DNA from: Saccharicrinis fermentans DSM 9555 = JCM 21142
Lineage (GTDB): Bacteria > Bacteroidota > Bacteroidia > Bacteroidales > Marinilabiliaceae
Length of the DNA: 64,000 bases
Reading direction: 5' to 3'
Assembly: GCF_000517085.1 (NCBI RefSeq)
Contig: NZ_KI912107.1
Coordinates: 4,461,980 to 4,525,979 of the forward strand
Shown in pieces: positions 25,162 to 35,557 of the stretch. The notes beneath the pieces were generated by a model. It ran no database searches. It worked only from the letters and a program-made list of their open reading frames with translations, and was not told the origin of the DNA. The position numbers and the translations under genes are program-made. How positions within the stretch are numbered: the stretch's first letter is position 1; every line of letters begins with the position of its first letter.

Positions 25162-28100
25162 ATGAAAGAGAAAACTTTTTTTATTGTTGGTATTGGCGCA
25201 TCTGCAGGAGGTCTTGATGCCATACAGCAATTGTTTGATAATATCCCTGCCGAAACAGGTATGGCATATGTAATAGTGCAGCATCTTTCTCCTAATTTTA
25301 ATAGTTTAATGCCTGAATTGCTTGCTAAGCATACAGGTATGGAAATTTTTACCGCTAAGGATAAACAAAAGATAGTACCTAATTGCATATATCTCAATCA
25401 AAAAAATAAAAATATTACCATTAAAGGGAATCAGCTTTTTTTAACTGAGAAAAGCCCGAGGCCTAATTTAAACTTGCCCATTGATATCTTCTTTCATACC
25501 TTAGGTGAAGAGCATAGAGATAAATCCATTGGTGTAATTTTATCAGGAACTGGATCTGATGGTTCTAGAGGTATTAAAACAATAAAAGAAGCTGGAGGTA
25601 CTTTGTTTGTTCAGGATCCAGAAAGTGCTCAATTCGATGGAATGCCGAATAGTTCTATTGCTACTAGTTTGATCGATTTTATTTTAAGTCCTCCTAAAAT
25701 TGCTGAGATTTTAATAAGAATACCAAATCACACCATATCATTGACTGAAGAAGAGGAAGCGACAAAATCAAATGAAGTTATTTATTTTCAAATTCTTGAT
25801 TTGGTACATAAGCATTCAACCATTGATTTTAAGCAATATAAAAAGAAGACTTTATTGCGACGTTTGGAAAAGAGGATGAACATCAATAACTTTTCATGTT
25901 TATACGATTACTTTTTATTATTAAAAAGTAATGTTCAAGAAGTTCTTGTTTTAAAGCAGGACTTCTTAATTGGTGTAACGAGTTTTTTTAGAGATGTTGA
26001 AGTTTTTGAGTTGATCAAAACAACAATAATCCCGAATTTATGCTCCTATCAATCTAATGATAATGGGTTAGTCAGGATTTGGGTACCAGGGTGTTCTACG
26101 GGAGAAGAAGCCTATTCTATTGCTATTTTGTTAGATGATCATATAAAAGAAAATAAATTACATGTTGATTTTAAGATATTTGCCACAGATATAGATGAGG
26201 AGGCGCTGGAAATAGCCGGAAATGGTGTTTATTCACCTAATACAGTAAGCGAAATAAACAGAGAATATATAGAACCTTATTTTGTGAATGATGCGGGTAA
26301 TATGAAGGTTATTAAACGCATCAGGGAACGTATTGTATTCTCCAAGCATAATTTATTGAAAGATCCACCTTTTATCCGTATGGATTTGATCTCATGTCGT
26401 AACCTGCTCATTTATCTTGAGGCAAGGATACAGGCTAAAGTATTAATGAACTTTCAATTTGCATTACGTAAAGAAGGATATTTATTGTTGGGTAACAGTG
26501 AATCATTAGGTCATCAATCTAAGTTTTTTGACACCGTGAATTCTAAATGGAAGATTTATAAATGTGTGGTGGATAGTAAGCGATTCCCTGTGCAGGAAAT
26601 GCCGGAAGAACGTGTTCGTACCATCAATTTTCATAATGCACCAACTGTATCTCAGCCAAAGTTTGAGTATAAATTTAAACATAACCCAGAAAATGTATTT
26701 TATAAATACATGAGTCAGCAGTATAGTCCTGCAATGGTTTTTACGGATGTTGACTTTAATATTCTCTTTGTTAATGGAGATATTACCACCAGGTTATCTA
26801 TTAGAGGGGGACTTTTTCAGAGTAATTTGTTGCAATTAGTGAGTAGTCAAGTAGCACCCATTATACGAAGTGCAATACGTAAATTAGATGGAGATGGCAC
26901 TGAAGTGATGGTGACTGATGTGGTTAATGTAATTGGAGATCAAGAGTATTGTTTTGATCTAGGGTTTCGTAAAGTTAAAAATTTTGAAGGTTTTGGTACT
27001 GTATACATTATTCATTTTAGTGAGGATAAACAGCATAATTCAGAAAAAACAATCACAATAAACAATAAATTAGGCGATGAGGTTAGTAAACAGCGAGTTT
27101 CAGAATTAGAAGATGAATTAAAGGACAATAGACTACAGCTTCAAAATGTAGTGGAGCAACTTGAAACGAGTAACGAAGAGTTGCAATCAAGTAATGAAGA
27201 ATTGATGGCCTCCAATGAGGAGTTACAAAGTACGAATGAGGAACTTCAATCGGTTAATGAGGAATTATATACTGTTAATGCCGAGTTGCAAGAGAAAAAT
27301 AGAGAGTTATCGTATTTGAATAACGATGTTAATAATTTATTAAATTCAACAGAGATAGGTACCCTATTTTTGGATGTGGATTTACGGATAAGAAAATTTA
27401 CGCCATCAATGCAGAAGCATTTTAATTTGCAGGATGAGGATGTTGGGCGTTCTATTACTAGTTTTGCTTCTAACTTTGAGGAAAGTGATCGTAAATCTAT
27501 TATATACGATAGTAAGAAAACCTTGCAGACCTTGAAGGGAATGGAGGCGGAGATTTATGATACTAATGGAAGTTGTTACTTGCGTCGTACGAGCCCTTTC
27601 ATTACTAATGATAAAAAAATAGATGGAGTAGTAATTGCATTTGTTGAAATTACAGCATTAAAACGAGCAGAGGAACAAGTCATAAAGTCAGAAGAGAAAT
27701 TCAGAAATCTATTTGACAATATGACCGAAGGTTTTGCTCATGCAAAAATAATTGTTGATGAAAAAGGTGTACCTGTTGATTGGCGATATATAACTGTAAA
27801 TTCTGCGTTTGAAAGCTTAACCGGGTTAAAAGCAAAGGATGTTATTGGAAAAAGAATTACGAAAGTGTTACCTGCAATCAGTGAAGACCCAACTGATTGG
27901 ATTGGTTTATATGGCGATACCGCTCTAAATGGAACAGAACATTATATAGAGGCCGAATCTACACCTATTGGATTACATTTTGCTGTGCATACCTTTCAAC
28001 CTAGAGAAGGAGAGTGGGCCGCCACGTTTTGGGATATTACGGAGCGTTTAAATGCCGTTAATAAGGTAAGACAAAGTGAAAATCTATTTAAATCTATTTT

Positions 28101-29982
28101 TTTAAATGCTGGCCTAGGTATTGCAACTGTGTCTTTGGATGAAAAACCTATGTCTGTAAACCCTGAATTAGAGAAAATTTTGGGATATTCTGTTAAAGAA
28201 TTGTCCGAAATGACCTTTACTATGTTTACCCATCCTGATGATCGACACAAAGATATGGAGCAATATGGTTTGCTTCTACGAGGAAAAATAAGTTCTTATA
28301 GATTAGAGAAAAGATATCTTCATAAAGATGGTCGTATTATATGGGGACAGTTAACTGTTTCTTCGGTATGTGATGCAAAAGGGGAAATGATGTATGCCGT
28401 TGCATTGGTGAAAGATATTACCAAACGCAAAGAAGGAGTATTGGCTTTAACAGATGAGTTTAAGCTGCTTAATGAAGAAGAAAATATGTATAAACAAATG
28501 CTCCAGTTTTCTCTTATACCAATCATCATTCATGATACAGAAATGAATATTATTGATGCCAATGAAAAGGCTTTAGAAGAGCTTGGTTATACAAAGGATG
28601 AGTTGTTAAGCATTAAGATTTATCATTTGTATTCAAGTGATGAATCAGATTATTCGAATGATGTTTTGCATAGCATTGAAAATGACCAAGAAGAAACAAT
28701 TGAAACTATTTTTAAACGTAAAAATAATACTACTTTTTATGCAGAAGTAAGGCCTTGTAAATTTATTATCAACAATAGATTGCTAATTCATGTATATATT
28801 CAAAATATTAATGAAAGAAAAGAGTATGAAACAAAATTAATAGAAGCTAAAAAGAAAGCAGAAATTGCAAATGTCTATAAAAATCAGTTTTTAGCCAATA
28901 TGAGTCATGAGATACGTACACCTATGAATGGAGTTGTGGGGTTTGCAGATTTGCTTGATGATGATGAAATAAATGCTTTAACAAGAAAAAGGTATATTGA
29001 TATTATAAAAACGAGTTCGAACCAATTACTTAATCTTATAAATGATATTATTGATGTTTCTAAGATAGAAGCTAATGAACTTAGTCTGGAGTTTAAGGAG
29101 TGCAGGTTGAATGATATATTAAAAAGTTTAGAAACATCGTTTAATGAAATAAAAAAGCATAAAAATAAAGATCATATTGTCTTAAAGTGTACTATTCCAA
29201 AAGGTTATTCTAGAATGTTAATTAAGACAGATCCAATGCGTGTACAGCAGGTGTTATCTAATTTAATTGGTAATGCTTTGAAGTATACAGAGGAGGGTAC
29301 TGTTGAGTTTGGTTATTTTCTTTTACCTAAAAACGAAATTCAATTTTTCGTTAAGGATACGGGTATGGGTATACCGCCTGAAAAATTAGATATTATATTT
29401 GATCGTTTTGAACAGCTTGGAACGGGAAGACACATTCCTAATGAAGGTACGGGTTTGGGGTTGTCTATTTCAAAGGGAATAGTCAAATTGCTTAATGGTA
29501 AATTCGAAGTAGACTCAAAGGTTGGGCAAGGTACAACCTTTTCTTTTGTTATTCCGTTAATTAGAATTGATTTATTGAAAGGAGTTAAGAGTAGTATCTC
29601 TAATAGTGTAAGTGTTGTTAATAAAATTACTCTTTTGGTTGTGGATGATGAATCGGTAAACGTGGAATTTTTTAAAGCTTTATTTAGTTCAACGCCGATA
29701 GATGTTTTATATGCAAATAATGGTAAAGAAGCTCTTCATATTTATAAAAATAATTCTTCAATTGATGTTGTTTTAATGGATATTAGAATGCCTGTAATGA
29801 ATGGCGTTGAAACGGCACAGGAGATTTTAAGAGTTAATCCTAAAGCTAAAATTATTGCACAAACGGCTTATGCTATGAGCTCTGATCGTGATAAGTATTT
29901 GGAATTAGGATTCGCAGGTTATATTTCTAAACCTATTGAGCAGGAAAAATTGATATGTATGATTAATTTGTTGACTGAATAA
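25162..29982 (+). CDS. CheB-CheR-PAS hybrid histidine kinase with receiver domain
   Basis: 1606 residues from ATG 25162. Order: CheB methylesterase (1-190; GIGASAGG, QHLSP and SGTGSDG carry Ser, His, Asp); CheR methyltransferase (about 210-470; WVPGCSTGEEAYS SAM site, SCRNLLIYL); a PAS-like segment; a coiled coil (about 640-720) with repeated SNEELQS heptads; several PAS domains (about 720-1230); HisKA (NMSHEIRTPMNG, His about 1249); HATPase (about 1350-1466; DTGMGIPPEKL, GTGLGLSIS); and a receiver (about 1488-1604; VVDDE, LMDIRMPVMNG). No membrane helices, so cytoplasmic. No chemotaxis genes adjoin; a role in sensing rather than motility is likely. Confidence 0.92.
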   Translation: MKEKTFFIVGIGASAGGLDAIQQLFDNIPAETGMAYVIVQHLSPNFNSLMPELLAKHTGMEIFTAKDKQKIVPNCIYLNQKNKNITIKGNQLFLTEKSPRPNLNLPIDIFFHTLGEEHRDKSIGVILSGTGSDGSRGIKTIKEAGGTLFVQDPESAQFDGMPNSSIATSLIDFILSPPKIAEILIRIPNHTISLTEEEEATKSNEVIYFQILDLVHKHSTIDFKQYKKKTLLRRLEKRMNINNFSCLYDYFLLLKSNVQEVLVLKQDFLIGVTSFFRDVEVFELIKTTIIPNLCSYQSNDNGLVRIWVPGCSTGEEAYSIAILLDDHIKENKLHVDFKIFATDIDEEALEIAGNGVYSPNTVSEINREYIEPYFVNDAGNMKVIKRIRERIVFSKHNLLKDPPFIRMDLISCRNLLIYLEARIQAKVLMNFQFALRKEGYLLLGNSESLGHQSKFFDTVNSKWKIYKCVVDSKRFPVQEMPEERVRTINFHNAPTVSQPKFEYKFKHNPENVFYKYMSQQYSPAMVFTDVDFNILFVNGDITTRLSIRGGLFQSNLLQLVSSQVAPIIRSAIRKLDGDGTEVMVTDVVNVIGDQEYCFDLGFRKVKNFEGFGTVYIIHFSEDKQHNSEKTITINNKLGDEVSKQRVSELEDELKDNRLQLQNVVEQLETSNEELQSSNEELMASNEELQSTNEELQSVNEELYTVNAELQEKNRELSYLNNDVNNLLNSTEIGTLFLDVDLRIRKFTPSMQKHFNLQDEDVGRSITSFASNFEESDRKSIIYDSKKTLQTLKGMEAEIYDTNGSCYLRRTSPFITNDKKIDGVVIAFVEITALKRAEEQVIKSEEKFRNLFDNMTEGFAHAKIIVDEKGVPVDWRYITVNSAFESLTGLKAKDVIGKRITKVLPAISEDPTDWIGLYGDTALNGTEHYIEAESTPIGLHFAVHTFQPREGEWAATFWDITERLNAVNKVRQSENLFKSIFLNAGLGIATVSLDEKPMSVNPELEKILGYSVKELSEMTFTMFTHPDDRHKDMEQYGLLLRGKISSYRLEKRYLHKDGRIIWGQLTVSSVCDAKGEMMYAVALVKDITKRKEGVLALTDEFKLLNEEENMYKQMLQFSLIPIIIHDTEMNIIDANEKALEELGYTKDELLSIKIYHLYSSDESDYSNDVLHSIENDQEETIETIFKRKNNTTFYAEVRPCKFIINNRLLIHVYIQNINERKEYETKLIEAKKKAEIANVYKNQFLANMSHEIRTPMNGVVGFADLLDDDEINALTRKRYIDIIKTSSNQLLNLINDIIDVSKIEANELSLEFKECRLNDILKSLETSFNEIKKHKNKDHIVLKCTIPKGYSRMLIKTDPMRVQQVLSNLIGNALKYTEEGTVEFGYFLLPKNEIQFFVKDTGMGIPPEKLDIIFDRFEQLGTGRHIPNEGTGLGLSISKGIVKLLNGKFEVDSKVGQGTTFSFVIPLIRIDLLKGVKSSISNSVSVVNKITLLVVDDESVNVEFFKALFSSTPIDVLYANNGKEALHIYKNNSSIDVVLMDIRMPVMNGVETAQEILRVNPKAKIIAQTAYAMSSDRDKYLELGFAGYISKPIEQEKLICMINLLTE

Positions 29983-30188
29983 TTTTCCGCTAAGTTGTTT
30001 GCAAACAATATTGTCAATTCGCCCCTTCTTTTAAGTCTTGTTTATCGAGCTAGGTTCTCCTGAATTTAAGTTACCATCGTTGTTAAAATTTCTTTTAAAA
30101 GTGTATATTCGAAAATTAAAGTTTCTATTAAGAAATAGGTGTAGAGGGTAATTTATTGAAATAAAGCAATATATATGATTGAATTGTG

Positions 30189-31127
30189 ATGAATAAAGTA
30201 TATTCTACTTTTTACGGTAAAATATTACGTTTTTTATCTCGGCCATATACCTACAACTACCATGGAAGGAACCTATGGAGAATGGCTGCTTTGTTGTTTA
30301 TACTGGCTAGTCTTTTTAATTATCTTTTTCAACCTTTTACCGTATATCTGCCAGAGCACAAAATCAACTATCTTTGGATTTCTTTGATCCATGCTTGTGT
30401 CCCTTTTTGTGTGATAAGCTTCTTGCCTTTTTGTATTTTAAGATTTAAAGCTCAAAATAACTGGAATGTTCGAAAAGAATTATTGCTGATCACTCTGTTT
30501 TTGTTGTTAGTGGGTGTGTTTCAGTTTTTAATTCGAGATATGATTTATGACAATGCGAATAATTGGTCCTGGAGATATTTATATGAGGAAATACGAAATA
30601 CTTTTTTAACAGGTGTATTGTTGACCTTATTATTAGCTGCTATCAACTACAATATATTCCATCACAAATCATGCTTTAATCATGAAGTTTTAGATATATC
30701 TGGTAATGCAATTGATATTACTAATAATAAGCATGTTTTTATTAAGACACGTGTTAAGAGTGAGGCTTTTAAGCTTGATTTGGATCGTTTTCTTTTTGCT
30801 AAAGCGGATGGCAATTATGTTGAGTTGTATTTGAATGAACAAGAGGGTAAAAAAATAGTAAAGCGTATTTCCTTAACAGAGCTGTCCACCACATTGGTGC
30901 AATATCCCAATATAATGCGCACCCATCGTTCCTATCTTGTTAATCTGTGTTATTTAAAAAGTAGGGAAGGGAATGCCCAAGGCTATAAAATAAAGTTGCA
31001 TCATTACCCAAAAAAAATACCTGTATCCAGAAAAATGATGCAAGAATTTAACCAAAGAATAAAGGATGTTGAAGTGCTTTGTCATTCATCACAAAAGCTT
31101 GCCATTGGAACCAAAATAGACGGTTAA
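30189..31127 (+). CDS. Membrane-bound LytTR-family transcription regulator
   Basis: 312 residues from ATG 30189. Four hydrophobic segments (about 30-165) precede a C-terminal LytTR DNA-binding domain (about 205-300: FLFAKADGNYVELYL, MRTHRSYLVNL, KIPVSRKMM). There is no receiver domain, so the membrane part is probably the sensor. The acyltransferase gene begins 36 bases after its stop, suggesting co-transcription. It follows the hybrid kinase by about 200 bases, but a link is only positional. Confidence 0.85.
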   Translation: MNKVYSTFYGKILRFLSRPYTYNYHGRNLWRMAALLFILASLFNYLFQPFTVYLPEHKINYLWISLIHACVPFCVISFLPFCILRFKAQNNWNVRKELLLITLFLLLVGVFQFLIRDMIYDNANNWSWRYLYEEIRNTFLTGVLLTLLLAAINYNIFHHKSCFNHEVLDISGNAIDITNNKHVFIKTRVKSEAFKLDLDRFLFAKADGNYVELYLNEQEGKKIVKRISLTELSTTLVQYPNIMRTHRSYLVNLCYLKSREGNAQGYKIKLHHYPKKIPVSRKMMQEFNQRIKDVEVLCHSSQKLAIGTKIDG

Positions 31128-31162
31128 GCCAATTCTCTTTTTACTTTTGATAGCAAAAAAGT

Positions 31163-32278
31163 ATGCGTCGATATGATTTAGATTGGTTGAGAGTATTGGT
31201 ATTTGTGTTGCTGATTTTTTATCATGTGGGAATGTTTTTTGTTCCTTGGGAATTTCATATTAAAAACCAGCAGGTATATCCTTGGCTCAAATATCCGATG
31301 TGGTTTTTAAATCAATGGAGATTACCCATCTTATTTGTTATTTCGGGTATGGGTACCTATTATGCTTTGCAAAAAAGAACGGGTAAACAATTTGTATGGG
31401 AACGTATTAAAAGGCTTTATATCCCATTAAATGTAGGCTTGTTTTTTATTGTTCCACCCCAAGTGTATATTGAAAGGCTGGTTAAAAATCAATTTGTAGG
31501 AACTTATTTTGAGTTTTGGCCCGCTCAAGCTTTTAAAGGCATTTATCCTAATGGAAATATGAGTTGGCATCATCTGTGGTTTTTACCCTATTTATTGTTA
31601 TTTTCATTGATGCTGGTTCCTGTTTTTTTATATCTAAAAAACCATATAGGGCTTGTGTTTTATCAATGGATGAATCGATGTGTGAGTAGTTTTGGAGGCT
31701 TGGTTATTTTTGTAATACCACTATTTTTTATCGAATTCTTTATGGAGCCATTATTTCCTGTGACACACGCTTTGGTGGGTGATTGGTTTACGATTATCAA
31801 AGGTATCACTCTCTTCTTGTATGGTTTTTTACTGATGACAGTTAAAGAATCTTTTTGGTCGGGTGTTGCACATTACCGAAGGGTTTTCTTCTTGATGGCT
31901 ATCTTTACTTTTGTAGCTTTATTGCTTGCTATTTCATTGGAAGCATCCAGTATCCGGCTTTTTATATTGTCTTTTCTGAAGGCCTTCAACTTGTGGTTCT
32001 GGATTTTAGCATTGTTTGGATTTGCTGCCAGATATTTAAATAAGGAAAATAAAGTACTCCGTTATTGCAATGAGGCTGTTTATCCATTTTATATTTTGCA
32101 TCAAACGTTTATGCTAGTGATTGCATATTTTTTGATTGATATAAATTGTTCTGCAGGATTAAAAGCAATTGTTATGATTATTGGAACCATGGGCTTGTCG
32201 TGGCTGTTTTATGAATTCCTTATTCGAAGATGGAAATACATAAGGCCTTTGTTTGGGTTAAAGAGGAGTGCTAAGTGA
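31163..32278 (+). CDS. Acyltransferase family 3 membrane protein
   Basis: 371 residues, about ten helices. The N-terminal YDLDWLRVLVFVLLIFYHVGM, read in part, has the conserved Arg-His pair of Acyl_transf_3, and MSWHHLWFLPYLL matches the OpgC/MdoC-like glucan succinyl/acetyltransferase group. It moves acyl groups onto extracytoplasmic glycans or lipids; the acceptor is unknown. Likely in one transcript with the LytTR regulator. Confidence 0.85.
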   Translation: MRRYDLDWLRVLVFVLLIFYHVGMFFVPWEFHIKNQQVYPWLKYPMWFLNQWRLPILFVISGMGTYYALQKRTGKQFVWERIKRLYIPLNVGLFFIVPPQVYIERLVKNQFVGTYFEFWPAQAFKGIYPNGNMSWHHLWFLPYLLLFSLMLVPVFLYLKNHIGLVFYQWMNRCVSSFGGLVIFVIPLFFIEFFMEPLFPVTHALVGDWFTIIKGITLFLYGFLLMTVKESFWSGVAHYRRVFFLMAIFTFVALLLAISLEASSIRLFILSFLKAFNLWFWILALFGFAARYLNKENKVLRYCNEAVYPFYILHQTFMLVIAYFLIDINCSAGLKAIVMIIGTMGLSWLFYEFLIRRWKYIRPLFGLKRSAK

Positions 32279-32361
32279 ATAGCAAGGACATGTAAAATAA
32301 ATGATGCATTGAAGTGTAAAATATTTTTGTATGTTGTGTAAGTGTATGGTAATGAGTAGTG

Positions 32362-33930
32362 TTACATGCTCATTTCAATAGCTTTTAAGGTTTGGTAATC
32401 GGTTAGAAAGTCGGAGAATTTATTTTTTATTCCAACTTTTTTTAATAATTCTTTTATTACTCTGGTGGTAGTAAGCTGATAGTTTAGTTTGGATGTAAAG
32501 TTAATATTTCCCAGATAGTTATTGATTTCATTTTTGCGGTCATTTGTAAGGTAGGGTATATTGAAGTCATCGGATAAAGGTTGAAAAGAGTAATTGTTAT
32601 GTAAGTGAAAATTAAGTCTGTTTTTAGTGTCTTGAAAGAACATATTTTTGTGAGGCAGCATATTTTTTGATGCAAAAAAATCCTTCACCCAAGTACGATC
32701 TCGTCTTCTTTCAGCAGGTAGGTTTAACATCTTCATTACAATTTCGAAATTCAAGAAAGGTGTCCATCCGGGAAAGCCCATGATGGAAGGAATATTAATG
32801 GAATAGCTCAAGAGTGATAGTTTTAATCGCATGGTTATTATGGGATATAAGCGTATATCATTAAACATATAGCAGTATCTATCCATAAACTCTTTTTCGA
32901 GTTTTAAATGCTCGGTTTGCGTGTTTATTTGATAATTTAGTCCATGGGTAAAAGCTAATTTATATAGTTCATGAGGATCCGTGCATTTTTTATATTGGTT
33001 ACTTCCGCTAAATACCCCTCCGCAAATTCCACTCACCATTGATACTGGTGTATCACCTAGAATGTGTTTTATTTTATGATAGAATTCGATATGGTACATT
33101 CCGTGTAAATGTGTACTGAATGCGTATAGGTCATGCCATTCTTCATAATATTCAAATGCCTTTTGTAGATAGATTTGCTCCCAGTGATGACCTAGTTTTC
33201 TCGAATAAATTTTGGCTTGTTGTACCTCAAAACTTTTTTCCTGATTAGAAGAGATCCCGTAGGTGTAGTTTTTTACCCTATCTCTATCGTTTATAAAATA
33301 ATTGGCAATTCTTGAGTCAAAACCAGCAGATGTTGGGATTACAATATCTCCATTTACGTATTTTTCTTTCTTACTACAGTATTGTGAAATACTATCCCAA
33401 ATATCTGCTTCTGAGCTTCCTTTAAAATTATTTACTTGCAGAAGAGGATCTTCTTTGCTTTGTGTGTTGATGCCTTCGGTATTAAAAATTATCTTAGAAT
33501 AAAATGGAAGAAATTTTACTCTTTTAAATATTGTTTTTTCGAATACGCTAAATCCATACTTTAAGTAATAATAAAGGCCTTCTTCGTCAATACTTTTATC
33601 TTCTTGTAAACATACTTTCGGAAAATTTGAAACAATAGAATCTTTGGTGTTATAAAATAATGGAATACTTCCAAGCCAGTCATTCTCAATGATAACTCTA
33701 TCTTTGTTTATTGTTATTAAAAGATTATGGTCTAATAGATCAGCAGAGGCTGGGAAGCCCATTGAATATGAATTTTTTCCAATCATACATTGAGCTAAAT
33801 CACCATAATAAAATATGGTCAGTCGTCCTTTGGGTATGGCAATATCTATGTTTTTAATGTTATGATTGATCTTTGGGGTATAATTTATCGTGGTTTTTGA
33901 CAAGATAAACCCTACTATTTTTGAATTCAT
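32362..33930 (-). CDS. Asparagine-synthase-like protein of polysaccharide cluster
   Basis: 522 residues. ATP-pyrophosphatase loop PTSAGFDSR (about 199-207) marks the asparagine synthase C-domain. The N-terminal region resembles the glutaminase fold (NDWLGSIPLFY) but the catalytic Cys2 is missing (it starts MNSK), so glutamine hydrolysis is unlikely. Such proteins occur in surface-glycan and lasso-peptide clusters as amide- or cyclisation-type ligases. Followed on the same strand, 42 bases upstream, by a flippase gene; the glycan context is favoured. Confidence 0.75.
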   Translation of the reverse strand: MNSKIVGFILSKTTINYTPKINHNIKNIDIAIPKGRLTIFYYGDLAQCMIGKNSYSMGFPASADLLDHNLLITINKDRVIIENDWLGSIPLFYNTKDSIVSNFPKVCLQEDKSIDEEGLYYYLKYGFSVFEKTIFKRVKFLPFYSKIIFNTEGINTQSKEDPLLQVNNFKGSSEADIWDSISQYCSKKEKYVNGDIVIPTSAGFDSRIANYFINDRDRVKNYTYGISSNQEKSFEVQQAKIYSRKLGHHWEQIYLQKAFEYYEEWHDLYAFSTHLHGMYHIEFYHKIKHILGDTPVSMVSGICGGVFSGSNQYKKCTDPHELYKLAFTHGLNYQINTQTEHLKLEKEFMDRYCYMFNDIRLYPIITMRLKLSLLSYSINIPSIMGFPGWTPFLNFEIVMKMLNLPAERRRDRTWVKDFFASKNMLPHKNMFFQDTKNRLNFHLHNNYSFQPLSDDFNIPYLTNDRKNEINNYLGNINFTSKLNYQLTTTRVIKELLKKVGIKNKFSDFLTDYQTLKAIEMSM

Positions 33931-33972
33931 ATAATGACAATTTTATATTTTTACACTTATGTTTAATGTGTT

Positions 33973-35454
33973 TTAAATCAATTCTTTAAGTTGTTTTGTG
34001 TTTTTGATGAACCTTGTAATTCTCAAGAACATTACAAAAAGTATAGTTACACTACTTGATTTTATTCCTAGGTTTATTAAGAGATTACCATATTCGTGAA
34101 AATTAAAATAAACTATTGGAACCTGTTGAGTCAGGATGAGGGCAATAGTACCACTGATAATAATTTTTAAGGAATCGAAATAGATAACGCTGATTTTAAA
34201 TTTCTTTGCAATAAAAAATAATATAATAACTACATAAATAAATTTGGCTATTGCAGTTGATATAGCTGCTCCGTTTATCCCCCATTTAGGAATGAGCATG
34301 AGGTTAAGAATCACAACCATAATTCCTAATATAATAGTAAAAAAAGTAGCTATTTTATAGTATTTGGATACTTTTAATGTAGCACCTCCAAGACCCATAA
34401 AACAATAAAATATATGCGACAGGGAGATAAAAAACACCACCCATTTACCTTCAGCATATGACTGACTTAAAAATCCTAATATCAAATCGATGTTTACCCA
34501 TATATTAATAAAGATGAAGATACCCATTAGAATTTGAGAAACACTGCTTTTTTTCAATAGAGCAGCTAATTCTTTGTGATTTTCTTCACTTAATAATTTG
34601 GCAATAACAGGTGTACCGATTTTTCCCATCGCACTGCGAGGAATACGGGTTAATGTACCAAAATAATTGGTGATGGAATATATCCCGGTGGCTCTTAATC
34701 CCAGATAGTAGCTAATCATATATTTGTCTATATAACTCGCTAGAATATCACTCAATCCTGAGAGTATATAGAAAAAACCGACGCTGATTATTTTTTTTAA
34801 ATGTGGTTTATAGTTTGAGAGACGAGGTAATGTAAAGTTGATATCTCCTTTTTTTACCATATATATTAATAGAGCTACTACTGGTGTTCCCAAGTTTATT
34901 GTGTAAAGTAGCATAAATGTACTAAAAGAGAGATATTTAAAGAAATATAGAATGGTTAATACTAGTACAACAATTCTTACTACAATATCTTTATATAAAT
35001 TGCCTATTGTAGAATTAAATGTTGAAGAGCTAAACATATCCACAATTATAAAGGCAACTGTGAAAAATGTTAATGGGTAAAGTAGTGGGTAATATTGTTG
35101 TTGTAATAGTGTATTAACATCTCTGGTTGAAAGAAATATATCTCCAAAGAAGTAAAAGACAATGGTGTATAATAGAAAACCAATACTGGCGAATAGTGTT
35201 ATGAAAAGGAAGAAGGAATTGTGTGCATTTTCTTTGTTGCGGAATTTAGGGAAGAAGTAATTAATGATACCGGCCGACCCTAAAGAACCAAATTGCGCAG
35301 AAACAGCTGACACAGTAATAAGAATGTTGATAAGACCAATTTCTGATTCAGAGAATATCTTTGGAAACAGGATACCAACGTTAATTCCACCCAAAATTAC
35401 ACCTATATAAGCGTAAAGAGATCCTTTTATAGTTTGTTTAACGACTACGCCCAA
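33973..35454 (-). CDS. Polysaccharide flippase (Wzx/MATE-like, MOP superfamily)
   Basis: 493 residues with about 12-14 helices. The N-terminal LYAYIGVILGGINVGILFPK and the central YKPHLKKIISVGFFYILSGLSDILASYIDKYMISYYLGL, read in parts, match oligosaccharide flippases. It moves lipid-linked glycan repeats across the inner membrane. First gene of a two-gene unit with the asparagine-synthase-like gene, divergent from a glycosyltransferase. No polymerase or chain-length gene is in the window, so the cluster looks small. Confidence 0.85.
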   Translation of the reverse strand: MGVVVKQTIKGSLYAYIGVILGGINVGILFPKIFSESEIGLINILITVSAVSAQFGSLGSAGIINYFFPKFRNKENAHNSFFLFITLFASIGFLLYTIVFYFFGDIFLSTRDVNTLLQQQYYPLLYPLTFFTVAFIIVDMFSSSTFNSTIGNLYKDIVVRIVVLVLTILYFFKYLSFSTFMLLYTINLGTPVVALLIYMVKKGDINFTLPRLSNYKPHLKKIISVGFFYILSGLSDILASYIDKYMISYYLGLRATGIYSITNYFGTLTRIPRSAMGKIGTPVIAKLLSEENHKELAALLKKSSVSQILMGIFIFINIWVNIDLILGFLSQSYAEGKWVVFFISLSHIFYCFMGLGGATLKVSKYYKIATFFTIILGIMVVILNLMLIPKWGINGAAISTAIAKFIYVVIILFFIAKKFKISVIYFDSLKIIISGTIALILTQQVPIVYFNFHEYGNLLINLGIKSSSVTILFVMFLRITRFIKNTKQLKELI

Positions 35455-35557
35455 GAGAAAAAGTTTTAATGGTCATGCACAAAATTAAAGCAAAGAAAGT
35501 AAATTTAGCGTTTGGTTATATAGACTTTTATAATATTAAAAACCACAAACAACGATA

